DNA of 64,000 bases from WVZH01 sp034430895 (GTDB lineage: Bacteria; Chloroflexota; Anaerolineae; Anaerolineales; E44-bin32): NCBI GenBank assembly GCA_034430895.1, contig DAOUDW010000049.1, positions 68,335 through 132,334 of the forward strand. Reading direction: 5' to 3'. Under the pieces are notes generated by a model that saw only the letters and a program-made list of their open reading frames with translations, made no database searches and was not told the DNA's origin. A program made the translations under genes and the position numbers. Of the stretch, positions 1-8,515 are shown piece by piece (within the stretch, counting starts at the first letter, position 1; the number at the start of each line of letters is the position of its first letter).

Positions 1-1
1 G

Positions 2-1141
2 AACTTCTTCTCAACCGTATTAATCAGCCTTCCAATTCTCCATATCCTGGTTTTTTATTTTCACGATTATTCGCCTCCCAGAGAACCTGCAGACATTGAT
101 ATTGAACCTTTGATCTCCTGGAATGATGACTCAGATCCCCCCGACATCTATTACATCGTGCTGGATGGATATCAACGGGCCGACGTCCAGGAAAGCGTAT
201 TTGGAATCGACATCACGCCATTCCTTGATGAGCTTCGGGATCTCGGTTTTTATGTCGCTGAATGCGCACAGAGCAACTACACACGTACGATCCTTTCTGT
301 CTCCTCGACATTCAATATGGAGTATATCGATTCCTTTAGGGCTGATATTGAACCCGATGAAAAGACAGCATGGCTGTCGCCGTATTACCAACAGAGTATA
401 GTTCGTCAGCAACTAGAGAAACTAGGATATCAGACGATTGTATTCAAGACACCGTGGGAGAGATTGGTTTGGGAAGATGCCTCGATTGTCTACAAATCGA
501 GCGGCACAGCGCTTCTGTCGCCATTTGAATTCATGCTATTAAGAACAACGCTGGCAAGGATTTACCTGGACTTTGAACAGGCCGAAAGCCGAAAACTCTC
601 CGACTACGAAAATTACGAGGATACACGCTACGCCCTCGAGCAGCTTCCCAACATACCCAATATTCCCGGACCGAAGTTTGTATATGCCCATTTGGTCATT
701 CCTCACTCCCCCTTTGTGTTCGGGCCTGATGGTGAGTATGTCAACATACCCTACGATGCCGATGCAGGTAATATCTATAAGTGGGAGGATGGCAAGAGGG
801 GGCATAATTATGCGGTGACCTATATTAATAAAATGATGCTTGAAATTCTGCCCAAAATTATTCGCAGCTCCAAAACACCGCCAATCATTTTCCTTGCTGC
901 AGATCACGGTTCGCCCAATGGAGGCGTTGAGAACTCCGTTCGTATCCTTGCCGCTTTCTACGCCCCTGAAGCAAAATTCCAATTCTATAATACCATCACG
1001 CCGGTGAATCTGTTCCCCATCATATTCAACACCTACTTCAATGCGAACATAGATTTGCTGCCGGATAGAAGCTTCTTTTCCGCGCAAGGTCAATATTTCA
1101 ATTTTATGGAAATACCCAATACGTGTAAGGCAACGGACTGA
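2..1141 (+). CDS. Sulfatase-like (alkaline phosphatase superfamily) membrane protein, 5' end outside window
   Basis: The reading frame is open from base 2, so the gene starts before the window. A TTG at 110 is only an internal codon. The first visible codons encode a hydrophobic stretch (LPILHILVFYF) that looks like the last membrane helix. A globular domain follows, with PPDIYYIVLDGY (the metal-binding Asp region of this superfamily), a Thr/Ser-rich segment NYTRTILSVSS where the nucleophile usually lies, HLVIPHSPF, and AADHGS (the distal metal-site Asp-His). This is the layout of membrane-anchored phosphoglycerol or phosphoethanolamine transferase and sulfatase-like proteins that act outside the cytoplasmic membrane. 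The substrate cannot be told. The stop is followed by a 78-base gap to the next gene. Confidence 0.8.
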   Translation, partial: NFFSTVLISLPILHILVFYFHDYSPPREPADIDIEPLISWNDDSDPPDIYYIVLDGYQRADVQESVFGIDITPFLDELRDLGFYVAECAQSNYTRTILSVSSTFNMEYIDSFRADIEPDEKTAWLSPYYQQSIVRQQLEKLGYQTIVFKTPWERLVWEDASIVYKSSGTALLSPFEFMLLRTTLARIYLDFEQAESRKLSDYENYEDTRYALEQLPNIPNIPGPKFVYAHLVIPHSPFVFGPDGEYVNIPYDADAGNIYKWEDGKRGHNYAVTYINKMMLEILPKIIRSSKTPPIIFLAADHGSPNGGVENSVRILAAFYAPEAKFQFYNTITPVNLFPIIFNTYFNANIDLLPDRSFFSAQGQYFNFMEIPNTCKATD

Positions 1142-1219
1142 GTCTGTTACTTTTAGTGGAATCCAAATCGTTGTACGCTGGTATATACTTTAACTAACCT
1201 TCCCCAAGAGGAGATCATA

Positions 1220-1870
1220 ATGTTTGTTAAAGAGCATATGACTCAAAATCCCGTCACCGTCACGCCCGACACTTCCGTACCGGATGCTTTGCGCATCATG
1301 CGCGAAAAGCAAGTACGCAGGCTTCCCATTCTCGATCGACATGGAAAACTGGTCGGCATCGTCACGGACAAGGCACTGCTCCATGCTTCACCCTCGCCAG
1401 CGACTTCATTGGCGGTGTGGGAGATCACGGAACTGTACACCAAACTTAAGGTTGAGAAAGTGATGAGTCGGGATGTCGTTACGATACCTGAGGATACCCT
1501 GTTGGAGGAAGCAGCACGCATCATGGTCGACAGCGAGGTCGGCGGCTTGCCCGTGATGCATGGCGACACGCTCGTGGGAATTATCACAGAGTCAGATCTC
1601 TTTAAAGTCCTGCTAAAGCTGCTCGGCGGTCGGCGGACAGGCTTGCGTCTTACCCTATCGGCGACCAGCGCGAAAGGCAGCCTGGCAAAAATCGCCAACG
1701 CCATTTCCGATATCGGGGGCAACATCGTAGGGCTCGGTGTGAGCGAGTTGGATGATTCCGGACCGGATCAATTGGAAATTATGCTGAAAGTTCAAGAGGT
1801 GAAACAAGATACGCTTGTAGAGGCAGTTCAATCCGTAGTGAACGAAGTCATCGACGTACGGGAGACATGA
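1220..1870 (+). CDS. CBS-pair and ACT domain protein (AcuB-like)
   Basis: A 216-residue cytoplasmic protein with an SD (AAGAGGAG) just before the ATG. Two CBS domains form a Bateman module: residues about 1-60 (MTQNPVTVTPDTSVPDAL, then LPILDRHGKLVGIVTD) and about 75-130 (VMSRDVVTIPEDT, then GLPVMHGDTLVGIITESD). An ACT-like domain follows at about 140-215 (LRLTLSATSAKGSLAKIANA). In this family CBS pairs bind adenine nucleotides and ACT domains bind amino acids, so the protein is likely a small-molecule sensor. No enzymatic domain is attached. The AcuB comparison rests on architecture only, and the regulated target is unknown. Confidence 0.88.
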   Translation: MFVKEHMTQNPVTVTPDTSVPDALRIMREKQVRRLPILDRHGKLVGIVTDKALLHASPSPATSLAVWEITELYTKLKVEKVMSRDVVTIPEDTLLEEAARIMVDSEVGGLPVMHGDTLVGIITESDLFKVLLKLLGGRRTGLRLTLSATSAKGSLAKIANAISDIGGNIVGLGVSELDDSGPDQLEIMLKVQEVKQDTLVEAVQSVVNEVIDVRET

Positions 1871-2009
1871 TGTCAGGCGTCCAACCGTAAGCGGATCGCA
1901 GCACGTACCTTCTTGCTCTATTTAAATCGCTTTCTGCAACACATTTAATGTACGCATTTTACCGCCTCACCGAAGTTCCACCGATTGTGAGTGCAGACAA
2001 TTTCGCTCA

Positions 2010-2897
2010 TTAATCCGAATAGCGAGCTGTGATCTCGCGGCCCACGTAGCAGATTGCCGCTTGCCCCATCACGTGCCCGACGAGTAACAATTCGATAATT
2101 AGCACACCTATCAGTTCAGCGGGACGTATTGTCTTGCGCGCATCATCAATCTCGTGAGAGAAGCCATCCAAACTGTTCACCAACCCGGCAAGGATTTCAT
2201 CTTTGTCGTCGAATTCCTCGATGAAAACCTCCAGTTCATCGGCCGCATCGGATAACGCAGCGCACACATCTTCGATATCGGTACATGTTTGACTGAGTTC
2301 TACTCCCACCTGGCGCAAAGCTCCCGGAAGTGGTTCGAGACGAATTGCCACTTCCGAGATGGTCTCGTCGAGGGGCTTCTCCGGTGCATACGAAACACCC
2401 GTAAGAAAGCTGATTTTTGCAAGGTTTCGTAGAACTTGATCGACTGCGCGAGCACCTTCTTCCGCGGCTTCCAGGGCATCGTGGGTATCATCGATTATCT
2501 CGGGTGCGGACTCACCAATTAATGACGCGCTTGAGTCGATTAGAGTCCCAGAATTTTCAAATGAATTCTCAATACTGCGGATGGTTGTCTCCGCCTTCTC
2601 CAGGATTTTCACTCCGTTGTCCAATGCGATGTTTGCCTGGGTGATCGAATCCGCCAATCGGTCCGCTTCTTGTGATACCGACTCCATCCTCGCGTCTATC
2701 CAGGATGAAGCACGAGCGGTGAATATGGGTACCAGCATCATTCCCAGGAGGCCCACTACGACGCCCGCCACACTGGTGACCTGAATCACTCTACCGATCC
2801 AAAATTGGATTTTGGCACCATTTAATGCCTTTACCTTTTGAAGGACCGTTGAATTTTGACTACCGGAAGATGATTCGCTATCTTTATGATTTATCAT
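2010..2897 (-). CDS. Membrane protein with two TM segments and a long helical domain, function unknown
   Basis: A 295-residue protein. I place the start at 2897 because GGAGGGAAA lies just upstream; the frame could open 24 bases earlier without an SD. One helix lies near residues 40-62 (VVVGLLGMMLVPIF). A long, acidic, Asp/Glu/Ala-rich stretch to about residue 255 probably forms coiled coils (heptad-like IENSFENS, DDTHDALEAAEEGAR). A C-terminal helix ends the protein (LIGVLIIELLLVGHVMG). The general shape recalls bacterial membrane proteins with a helical periplasmic or cytoplasmic rod. I recognise no family. It is convergent with the CBS gene and divergent from the AbrB-type gene. Confidence 0.8.
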   Translation of the reverse strand: MINHKDSESSSGSQNSTVLQKVKALNGAKIQFWIGRVIQVTSVAGVVVGLLGMMLVPIFTARASSWIDARMESVSQEADRLADSITQANIALDNGVKILEKAETTIRSIENSFENSGTLIDSSASLIGESAPEIIDDTHDALEAAEEGARAVDQVLRNLAKISFLTGVSYAPEKPLDETISEVAIRLEPLPGALRQVGVELSQTCTDIEDVCAALSDAADELEVFIEEFDDKDEILAGLVNSLDGFSHEIDDARKTIRPAELIGVLIIELLLVGHVMGQAAICYVGREITARYSD

Positions 2898-3103
2898 TTT
2901 CCCTCCAATACATACCCACAATGTCCTTAGGAAGATTGCCTCGTCGATCTACAACCGGCAGCATTCGATGGAGAAGCAAGGAGATGATCAATGGGCTTCT
3001 GCTATTAAAACATAATCGGCTTCCCATCGTGTGTGTGTCTTGCTTGGATTTTGAGCATATCAACAGGGCTGGGAACAATTATAGATATATGGTACGATTT
3101 GCT

Positions 3104-3113
3104 TTGTATACAA
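3104..3113. promoter_or_regulatory. Short perfect palindrome upstream of the AbrB-type gene
   Basis: TTGTATACAA is a perfect 10-base palindrome about 30 bases before the start of the AbrB/MazE-type gene, in the divergent intergenic region. Antitoxin-type AbrB-fold regulators often bind AT-rich palindromes in their own promoters, so an autoregulatory operator is possible. A palindrome this short can occur by chance. Confidence 0.3.
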
Positions 3114-3141
3114 GTTTTACACAATTTTTCTTGGAGAGAAC

Positions 3142-3387
3142 ATGTCGAAATCGGAAAAGCGCCACTTCTACGGCTCGGTCACGGTTAGCGAACGCGGGCA
3201 GATTGTCATTCCTGCAAGTGCCCGACGCGATTTTAAAATCAAGGCAGGCGACAAACTACTCGTGGTTGGCGATCTGGATAGGGGCATCGCCATGGCCAAA
3301 CAATCGATGGTCATGGAGTATATGGAGGAAATGTCATCCTTGTTCAATGCTGCAGAAGAAGATGATGACGTAGAAGATTCGCAGTAA
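3142..3387 (+). CDS. AbrB/MazE/SpoVT-fold DNA-binding protein
   Basis: An 81-residue protein with the hallmark swapped-hairpin motif: residues about 13-55 contain VTVSERGQIVIPASARR, then FKIKAGDKLLVVGD. The C-terminal tail is acidic (EEDDDVEDSQ). The start has GGAGAG upstream. Proteins of this fold bind DNA as dimers, either as antitoxins or as transition-state regulators. There is no PIN or MazF-type toxin gene beside it. The next gene, 54 bases downstream on the same strand, is a large PEP-utilising enzyme, so this protein may regulate that gene and itself. Confidence 0.9.
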   Translation: MSKSEKRHFYGSVTVSERGQIVIPASARRDFKIKAGDKLLVVGDLDRGIAMAKQSMVMEYMEEMSSLFNAAEEDDDVEDSQ

Positions 3388-3441
3388 CACTGCGATAAAT
3401 ATCGACAAGGTATCTCTCTTTATTAAAGGGTCTCTCTAATT

Positions 3442-5838
3442 ATGATTTGCAGTTTTAAGCAATTAGTTAATTCACAGGAGTCATCTGCCGGTGGCAAGGG
3501 AAGCATTTTGGCAAAACTCTATCGGACGGGCTATCCCGTGCCCGATGGATTCATCGTCCTGCCAACAGCTTTTTCCGGGGACGAACTGGTTGGGGAGGCA
3601 TGGGAGCAGATACAGAAACACACCGCACGTTTACGTCGTAAAAACAGCGATGCTAACTTTGCCGTCCGCTCTTCTGCGCTGAGTGAGGATTCGGCACAGG
3701 CATCCTATGCTGGAGAATTCGAGACGGTCTTGGACGTAGAAACGGATGCGCAAATCCGCGATGCCATCCACAAGGTACGACGTTCACGGCACAGTCCCCG
3801 AGTCCAAATCTACAGCCAGGCGCAAATGCTGGATCAGAAAGACCACGAAATTGCAGTCATCGTACAGCGTCTAATCCGGGCGGATTTCTCGGGCGTGCTG
3901 TTCACCATCGACCCAATCACGGGAGATTGCATGCACATGACGGGTAATTTTGTCGAAGGAATGGGGGAGAAACTGGTTTCCGGGCAGACCAACGCGCAAA
4001 CTTTCACCTTCGAGCGTCCTAAAGGAACGTACCGCGGACCAACTGAACTCAGCCGTCTCGCCCGTTCGCTCTACCGCAACGCTTGCAGGTTGGAGAAAGA
4101 ATTGGGTTTTCCACAAGACATCGAATGGTCAATGGCGGGAAGAAAACTGTACGTTTTGCAGTCACGCCCTATTACAACCTTGAACGTCTACAAAGCGGAC
4201 AGTGCTGAATGGAACGACAGTTTCCGGGGTAATTTCCTGTGGTCCGGCGCCAACCTGGTCGAAAACGCACCGCACGTAATTACCCCCTTTTCCTGCTCTT
4301 TACGCAAAGGCCTCTCGTATGAAGGTGTGGATTTAAGTGACGGTTCTTCAATGGGATTGGATGGATATCCACTGGCGGGCATCATCGGCGGCCGTGGATA
4401 CATAAACCTGAGCGTCCAGGTTTCTGCAATTCGTCCCTTCTTCGGCGGCGATTCCCGCAAGGCACTCGAGCAGGTTACTGCGTTTTGGGGAGAGATTCCG
4501 CAGGATGTGGAAATCCCGCTCGTCCCGATTTCACGCCGAATGTGGTGGTTCAAGGTGCTTCCGAAGGTGGCGTTAATTGGAATAAAAGTTGCGCGCATGC
4601 AGAAAAAGATACCCCAATTCGTCGCAGAGAACCCCCAATGTTGCGCCACGATGCGGCAGCGTATCGGCCAAGCCGATCGCACAGCCCTACTCGCCTTGTG
4701 GCGGGATGAAATCACGCCCTATTCCTTGTATGCCTTTTTTATCACCAATGCCGCAGCGTCGGACTTGCCTCATCGCCTGGAAAATGAGTTACGCGAGTTG
4801 GTCGGTTCGGAGGATGCCAATGCCCTGCTTTCCAATCTCAGCGGTCTGTCCTCCCCGTTGGAGAGTCTCGGGCCGGTGATCGGCCTCAGCAAAGTGGCGC
4901 GCGGCGAGATGAGCCGCCAAGCTTACATGGAAGCATACGGCCATCGGGGCGAGAACGAAATCGAATATGCCTGGCCGCGCCCCCTCGAGGATCCTGCCTG
5001 GCTCGAGCGTCAACTCGACGAGTATACGACGAATCCGGTGGACATCGAGTCACTTATGGCCAAACAGAACGCCGCATATCAGGCTGCATGGAAGCGTTTC
5101 TGCGAACGCTATCCGCGCAAGGTGAAGTCAATGCGAATGCGTCTGCAAAAAGCCGCACACGCTGCACATCAGCGGGAAACGGTACGCTCGGAATCGACTC
5201 GCTGTTCGATGGTGATTCGCGCTTTCGCTCAGCGCGCCGGAGAGCTGACCGATCTCGGAGAGGATATCTTCTTCTTGACCATAGCTGAAGTTCTCACTCT
5301 GCTTGCAGGTGACGATACCGCACATCGAATTATCCCCAAACGAAAAGAAACCTACGAAGGGTACCGTGTCCTGCCGCCATACCCGACAATCATCGTTGGC
5401 CGATTCAACCCCTTCGATTGGGCGGCAGATCCGAATCGACGTAGCGACATTTTCAATGCAAATGCTCCCATCACGGAAAACATCAATGAAGACAGCAACA
5501 CGATTACGGGCGTTCCCGGGGCGCTCGGCATTGTCGAAGGGATTGTCCGCAGGCTGGTCCATTTGGAAGACAGCGATCAATTCCAGGCAGGGGAGATCCT
5601 GGTCACCACCTTGACCAACATCGGCTGGACACCGCTCTTCCCGCGCGCAGCGGCGATCATCACTGACCTGGGCGCGCCGCTAAGTCACGCAGCGATCGTC
5701 GCCCGAGAGCTGGGAATTCCGGCCGTGGTCGGCTGCGGTGACGCCACGATGCGCCTGAAAACAGGCGACCGTATTCGCGTCAACGGTGGTCGGGGATTGG
5801 TCGAGATTCTTGAATCTATAAACCGCTCAGATGGATAG
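3442..5838 (+). CDS. PEP-synthase / rifampicin phosphotransferase-like PEP-utilising enzyme
   Basis: A 798-residue protein of the pyruvate-phosphate dikinase family. The N-terminal ATP-grasp (PPDK_N) part spans about residues 1-250 (GGKGSILAKLYRTGYPVPDGF; FAVRSSALSEDSAQASYAG; DIEWSMAGRKLYVLQSRP). A long middle region is family-variable. The C-terminal swivelling phosphohistidine domain carries the catalytic His in GAPLSHAAIVARELGIPAV, at about residue 751. The ATP domain, a variable middle and a C-terminal His domain, without the TIM-barrel PEP-binding domain of true PpsA, match Rph-type antibiotic or small-molecule phosphotransferases better than gluconeogenic PEP synthase. The phosphoryl acceptor is unknown. 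It follows the AbrB-type gene and converges with a lipoprotein gene, only 18 bases from its stop. Confidence 0.85.
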   Translation: MICSFKQLVNSQESSAGGKGSILAKLYRTGYPVPDGFIVLPTAFSGDELVGEAWEQIQKHTARLRRKNSDANFAVRSSALSEDSAQASYAGEFETVLDVETDAQIRDAIHKVRRSRHSPRVQIYSQAQMLDQKDHEIAVIVQRLIRADFSGVLFTIDPITGDCMHMTGNFVEGMGEKLVSGQTNAQTFTFERPKGTYRGPTELSRLARSLYRNACRLEKELGFPQDIEWSMAGRKLYVLQSRPITTLNVYKADSAEWNDSFRGNFLWSGANLVENAPHVITPFSCSLRKGLSYEGVDLSDGSSMGLDGYPLAGIIGGRGYINLSVQVSAIRPFFGGDSRKALEQVTAFWGEIPQDVEIPLVPISRRMWWFKVLPKVALIGIKVARMQKKIPQFVAENPQCCATMRQRIGQADRTALLALWRDEITPYSLYAFFITNAAASDLPHRLENELRELVGSEDANALLSNLSGLSSPLESLGPVIGLSKVARGEMSRQAYMEAYGHRGENEIEYAWPRPLEDPAWLERQLDEYTTNPVDIESLMAKQNAAYQAAWKRFCERYPRKVKSMRMRLQKAAHAAHQRETVRSESTRCSMVIRAFAQRAGELTDLGEDIFFLTIAEVLTLLAGDDTAHRIIPKRKETYEGYRVLPPYPTIIVGRFNPFDWAADPNRRSDIFNANAPITENINEDSNTITGVPGALGIVEGIVRRLVHLEDSDQFQAGEILVTTLTNIGWTPLFPRAAAIITDLGAPLSHAAIVARELGIPAVVGCGDATMRLKTGDRIRVNGGRGLVEILESINRSDG

Positions 5839-5856
5839 CAGAATTGCGAATAAACG

Positions 5857-6612
5857 CTACTCCTGCAATTCAGGATTGTGCAGGCGGAAAGTGTACATCT
5901 TGTCGCATTCGACGAAACCCATTGGGCAATCCCCCTTCCCGAGCGAGGTTTCGAACGTTCCGGCAGCGAGAGGTACGTCGACCTCAAACCAGGTAAACGG
6001 AAAATATGTGATGTGCGGGAAAGTTTTACTTTCGCATTCCATTTGTGCGTTCATGGGCACGTCGCCAGTTTCACCATCGGGTTCGACAGTCTCATCGATC
6101 TGTAAGGTAACGATGAAATCGTCGCAGCTGCCTGTGATGGTAGCTATGGCCACACCTTGCCCTGTAATGTCGCATCTTGTAGGATCGCCTTGCAGGAAGC
6201 CCTCATTGAAATATTCGAAGTAGCAACCGACCTCACCGGTCACCTTGGATCCGGAGATTTCGACCATACAGGTCACCCTGCCCCAACCGGTGATTTCTCC
6301 GATCTCTCTGATCCCACCGGGAGACCAGGTCCAGTTCTCGATCATCTCGACTTCCATGAAAATAGGACCCTCGGGGCACGAACTATACGGCGTACCCTCC
6401 CCAGTGAACTCCCCGGCCGATCCGGCGGCTTCTTCGAGAGATTCTCCCATTTGTCCCGAATCCGCAGATGAATCTCCCTGTTGCGCAGATTCATCTTCCG
6501 CTGAACCCATTGACCCAGCCGTGCTGCATGACACCAGTATACTAATCGACAACAAACTCAACAGAACAGCAATCCCCCAGACGTTTGTACGACTTGAAGA
6601 TCTGAGTGACAT
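5857..6612 (-). CDS. Lipoprotein of unknown function
   Basis: A 251-residue protein. A signal peptide ends in a lipobox (SILVSC), then a Ser/Glu/Gly-rich low-complexity linker (SAEDESAQQGDSSADSG) and a Cys-containing domain (GWGRVTCMVEISGS; CYFEYFNEG; GSCDDFIVTLQI; GKGDCPMGFVECDK). The even number of Cys in the exported domain suggests disulfides. GGAGTAATCG precedes the ATG. No family is recognised. It is transcribed away from hom. Confidence 0.85.
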   Translation of the reverse strand: MSLRSSSRTNVWGIAVLLSLLSISILVSCSTAGSMGSAEDESAQQGDSSADSGQMGESLEEAAGSAGEFTGEGTPYSSCPEGPIFMEVEMIENWTWSPGGIREIGEITGWGRVTCMVEISGSKVTGEVGCYFEYFNEGFLQGDPTRCDITGQGVAIATITGSCDDFIVTLQIDETVEPDGETGDVPMNAQMECESKTFPHITYFPFTWFEVDVPLAAGTFETSLGKGDCPMGFVECDKMYTFRLHNPELQE

Positions 6613-6962
6613 CGATTACTCCGCTTCGATTGCTTATTACCGGCTCAATATCGGCAAACGTAGGATTCCAGGATTCCAACAATCGTCAATGAAACCGGAT
6701 TCTGATGCACGAATATATCGCTTCACAGAATTCCCCCGGATTCCAAGCCGAATTTGATCTCGTTATTTGTATCATGCTTTTTAAGTATCTCAAAGGCCAG
6801 CTCGATGCTACAGCTACCTGCTAACTCATACAAGACTCGGTGACACACCCGGCGTTTCGTTCAATACAGGCATCCAACGCTGCACTGCGGGTTGTTAATT
6901 GTTAAGCGACGTTGAGGAACACCTCACACCCGAATTTCCCATTCAAGGACAAGATTCCACAG
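6613..6962. other. Intergenic region without a supported gene
   Basis: This is the divergent region between the lipoprotein gene and hom. It holds several copies of GGATTCC (two in tandem near 6663, others near 6700 and 6737) but no convincing coding signal or terminator. Promoters for both flanking genes probably lie here; none is close enough to consensus to call. Confidence 0.4.
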
Positions 6963-7073
6963 GTGCAGGGCACAGGTTACAATATACCCACCGCTGAAGA
7001 AATTCGCCATATGCTGGATCGTTTCAGTACGGCATGGACGGATATCCTGCCGCGCAGCTTCGCAGCGGGTTAA
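6963..7073 (+). CDS. Possible short leader ORF or gene remnant upstream of hom
   Basis: A GTG-started frame of 36 codons ends 82 bases before hom. Its translation looks protein-like (IPTAEEIRHMLDRFSTAW, then ILPRSFAAG). It contains several Thr and Ile codons but no run of them, so it is not a classical thr-type attenuation peptide, and I see no alternative hairpins ending in a T-tract. It could be a small protein, a piece of a decayed gene, or chance. Confidence 0.25.
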   Translation: MQGTGYNIPTAEEIRHMLDRFSTAWTDILPRSFAAG

Positions 7074-7154
7074 CCGATCTCCATCCGATTATCCCCAGTC
7101 TATCGACAGGGAGAATTGGCAAGATCAACAAACATATCAACGGAGAAATGATAA

Positions 7155-8189
7155 ATGAAAACCGTTCGTGTAGCACTCATCGGATTTGGAAACGTGGGAC
7201 AAGGTTTCGCAGAAATCCTCCGCGATCGAGGTGAAAGTTATGCGGATATCTTCGGTCTAGATATTCGCATCGTCGCCGTCAGTGATTTGCACTTTGGCGC
7301 GGTGTATCATTCGGACGGCCTGGATCCAGCCTCATTGTTATCCATGGTTCAGGAGAATGACTCGTTCGCCAACTTCGCACCCGCCGACGAGACCGGATGG
7401 GACGCTTCAACAACGATAGCGAAATCCAATGCAGACGTCATCGCGGAAATCAGCTTCACGGACTTAGAAACCGGCGAACCCGCCACGACTCACCTTCGTC
7501 AGGCGCTAGAAAATGGCAAACACGTCATCACGACAAACAAAGGTCCCCTCGCCTTGCACTTCGAAGAACTCAACCGGATTGCGCAAGAGAACGACGTGCA
7601 GATCGGATATGAAGGCACGGTGATGAGCGGAACCCCGGCGTTACACCTCGGCATGGACGTGCTGCGCAGCGCGGGCGTTCGAAAAATCGAAGGCATCCTC
7701 AACGGCACGACCAATTACATCCTGACAGAAATGGCGAATGGCCTTTCCTATGAAGCCGCACTGAAAGAAGCGCAGCGACTTGGGTATGCAGAAGCCGATC
7801 CGCGCGGCGACGTAGAAGGCCATGACGCGGCCGCCAAGGTTGCAATTCTCTGTACGGTGCTGATGGGTAAAACGATGAAACCCGACCAGGTTGAATGCAC
7901 GGGCATTACCGGCCTGGATCAGAAACAAATTCAGGAAGCTCGCCAAAACGGACAATGTTGGAAGTTGATCGGCAGTATTGAGAAAATCAACGGGGAAGTG
8001 AAGGCGACTGTGAAACCGATTTGTCTACCCATGACTCACCCATTTTCCGCTGTCAACGGCGCCACGAACGCCATTCACTACACCACGGATTTACTCGGTG
8101 AAGTAACCCTGATCGGACCTGGTGCAGGGCGAGCGGAAACCGGATTGGCGTTGGTCAACGATTTAATTTCGATTTATCGCAGTACATAG
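7155..8189 (+). CDS. hom: Homoserine dehydrogenase
   Basis: A 344-residue enzyme reducing aspartate semialdehyde to homoserine with NAD(P)H, the branch to threonine and methionine. The N-terminal Rossmann motif is GFGNVG (residues 10-15). The signature substrate/catalytic region is clear: EGTVMSGTPALHLG, KIEGILNGTTNYIL, YAEADPRGDVEGHDAAAK (catalytic Lys/Asp region). It lacks the C-terminal ACT domain of longer homoserine dehydrogenases, so threonine feedback through ACT is unlikely. Length fits the short class. CGGAGAAATGATAA precedes the ATG. No aspartate kinase or threonine gene is beside it in this window. Confidence 0.95.
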   Translation: MKTVRVALIGFGNVGQGFAEILRDRGESYADIFGLDIRIVAVSDLHFGAVYHSDGLDPASLLSMVQENDSFANFAPADETGWDASTTIAKSNADVIAEISFTDLETGEPATTHLRQALENGKHVITTNKGPLALHFEELNRIAQENDVQIGYEGTVMSGTPALHLGMDVLRSAGVRKIEGILNGTTNYILTEMANGLSYEAALKEAQRLGYAEADPRGDVEGHDAAAKVAILCTVLMGKTMKPDQVECTGITGLDQKQIQEARQNGQCWKLIGSIEKINGEVKATVKPICLPMTHPFSAVNGATNAIHYTTDLLGEVTLIGPGAGRAETGLALVNDLISIYRST

Positions 8190-8515
8190 CATTCTCAGTT
8201 CTAATTCACTTAACTTGTAGACAGGTTGGTTTCAGAACGCATGTTTGCTTAAAGTGAAAAGCAAAACCTACGCAATCTCCGCGCACAACAGTTGTATACT
8301 CGATTTATTCGTCTCCACGATACAGCACCCCGAAAATTCATTGCTTTCCCTTTCTGGGAAACCCTTTCCATCCCGCAACAACGGTAACCTTCTGGTAACT
8401 TTCCCGTAAACGCTGCGAAAACATCCTTCCCTACACTAGAAGCATAGAGAAACAGCAATCCATGGCAGAGCGGACTCGTGAAAGCAGTCCCCCAATTACG
8501 CCAGGGAAGGGTGAA
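8190..8515. other. Intergenic region between hom and the acyltransferase gene
   Basis: I find no gene here. One short inverted repeat (TTTCCC/GGGAAA, 8347-8361) is present, not followed by a T-run. An ATG at 8462 opens the acyltransferase frame 54 bases early but has no SD. Confidence 0.4.

Noticed and set aside
539..1093. 184-codon minus-strand frame under the sulfatase-like gene
   Set aside because: Antisense of a clear enzyme domain; no SD or motif.
2825..3373. 182-codon plus-strand frame across the divergent region and AbrB-type gene
   Set aside because: It overlaps the AbrB-type gene in another frame and the start of the minus-strand membrane gene; no SD and low-complexity composition.
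6660..6745. GGATTCC repeats as an iteron or binding array
   Set aside because: Copies are few, unevenly spaced and next to no replication or regulator gene; likely chance.
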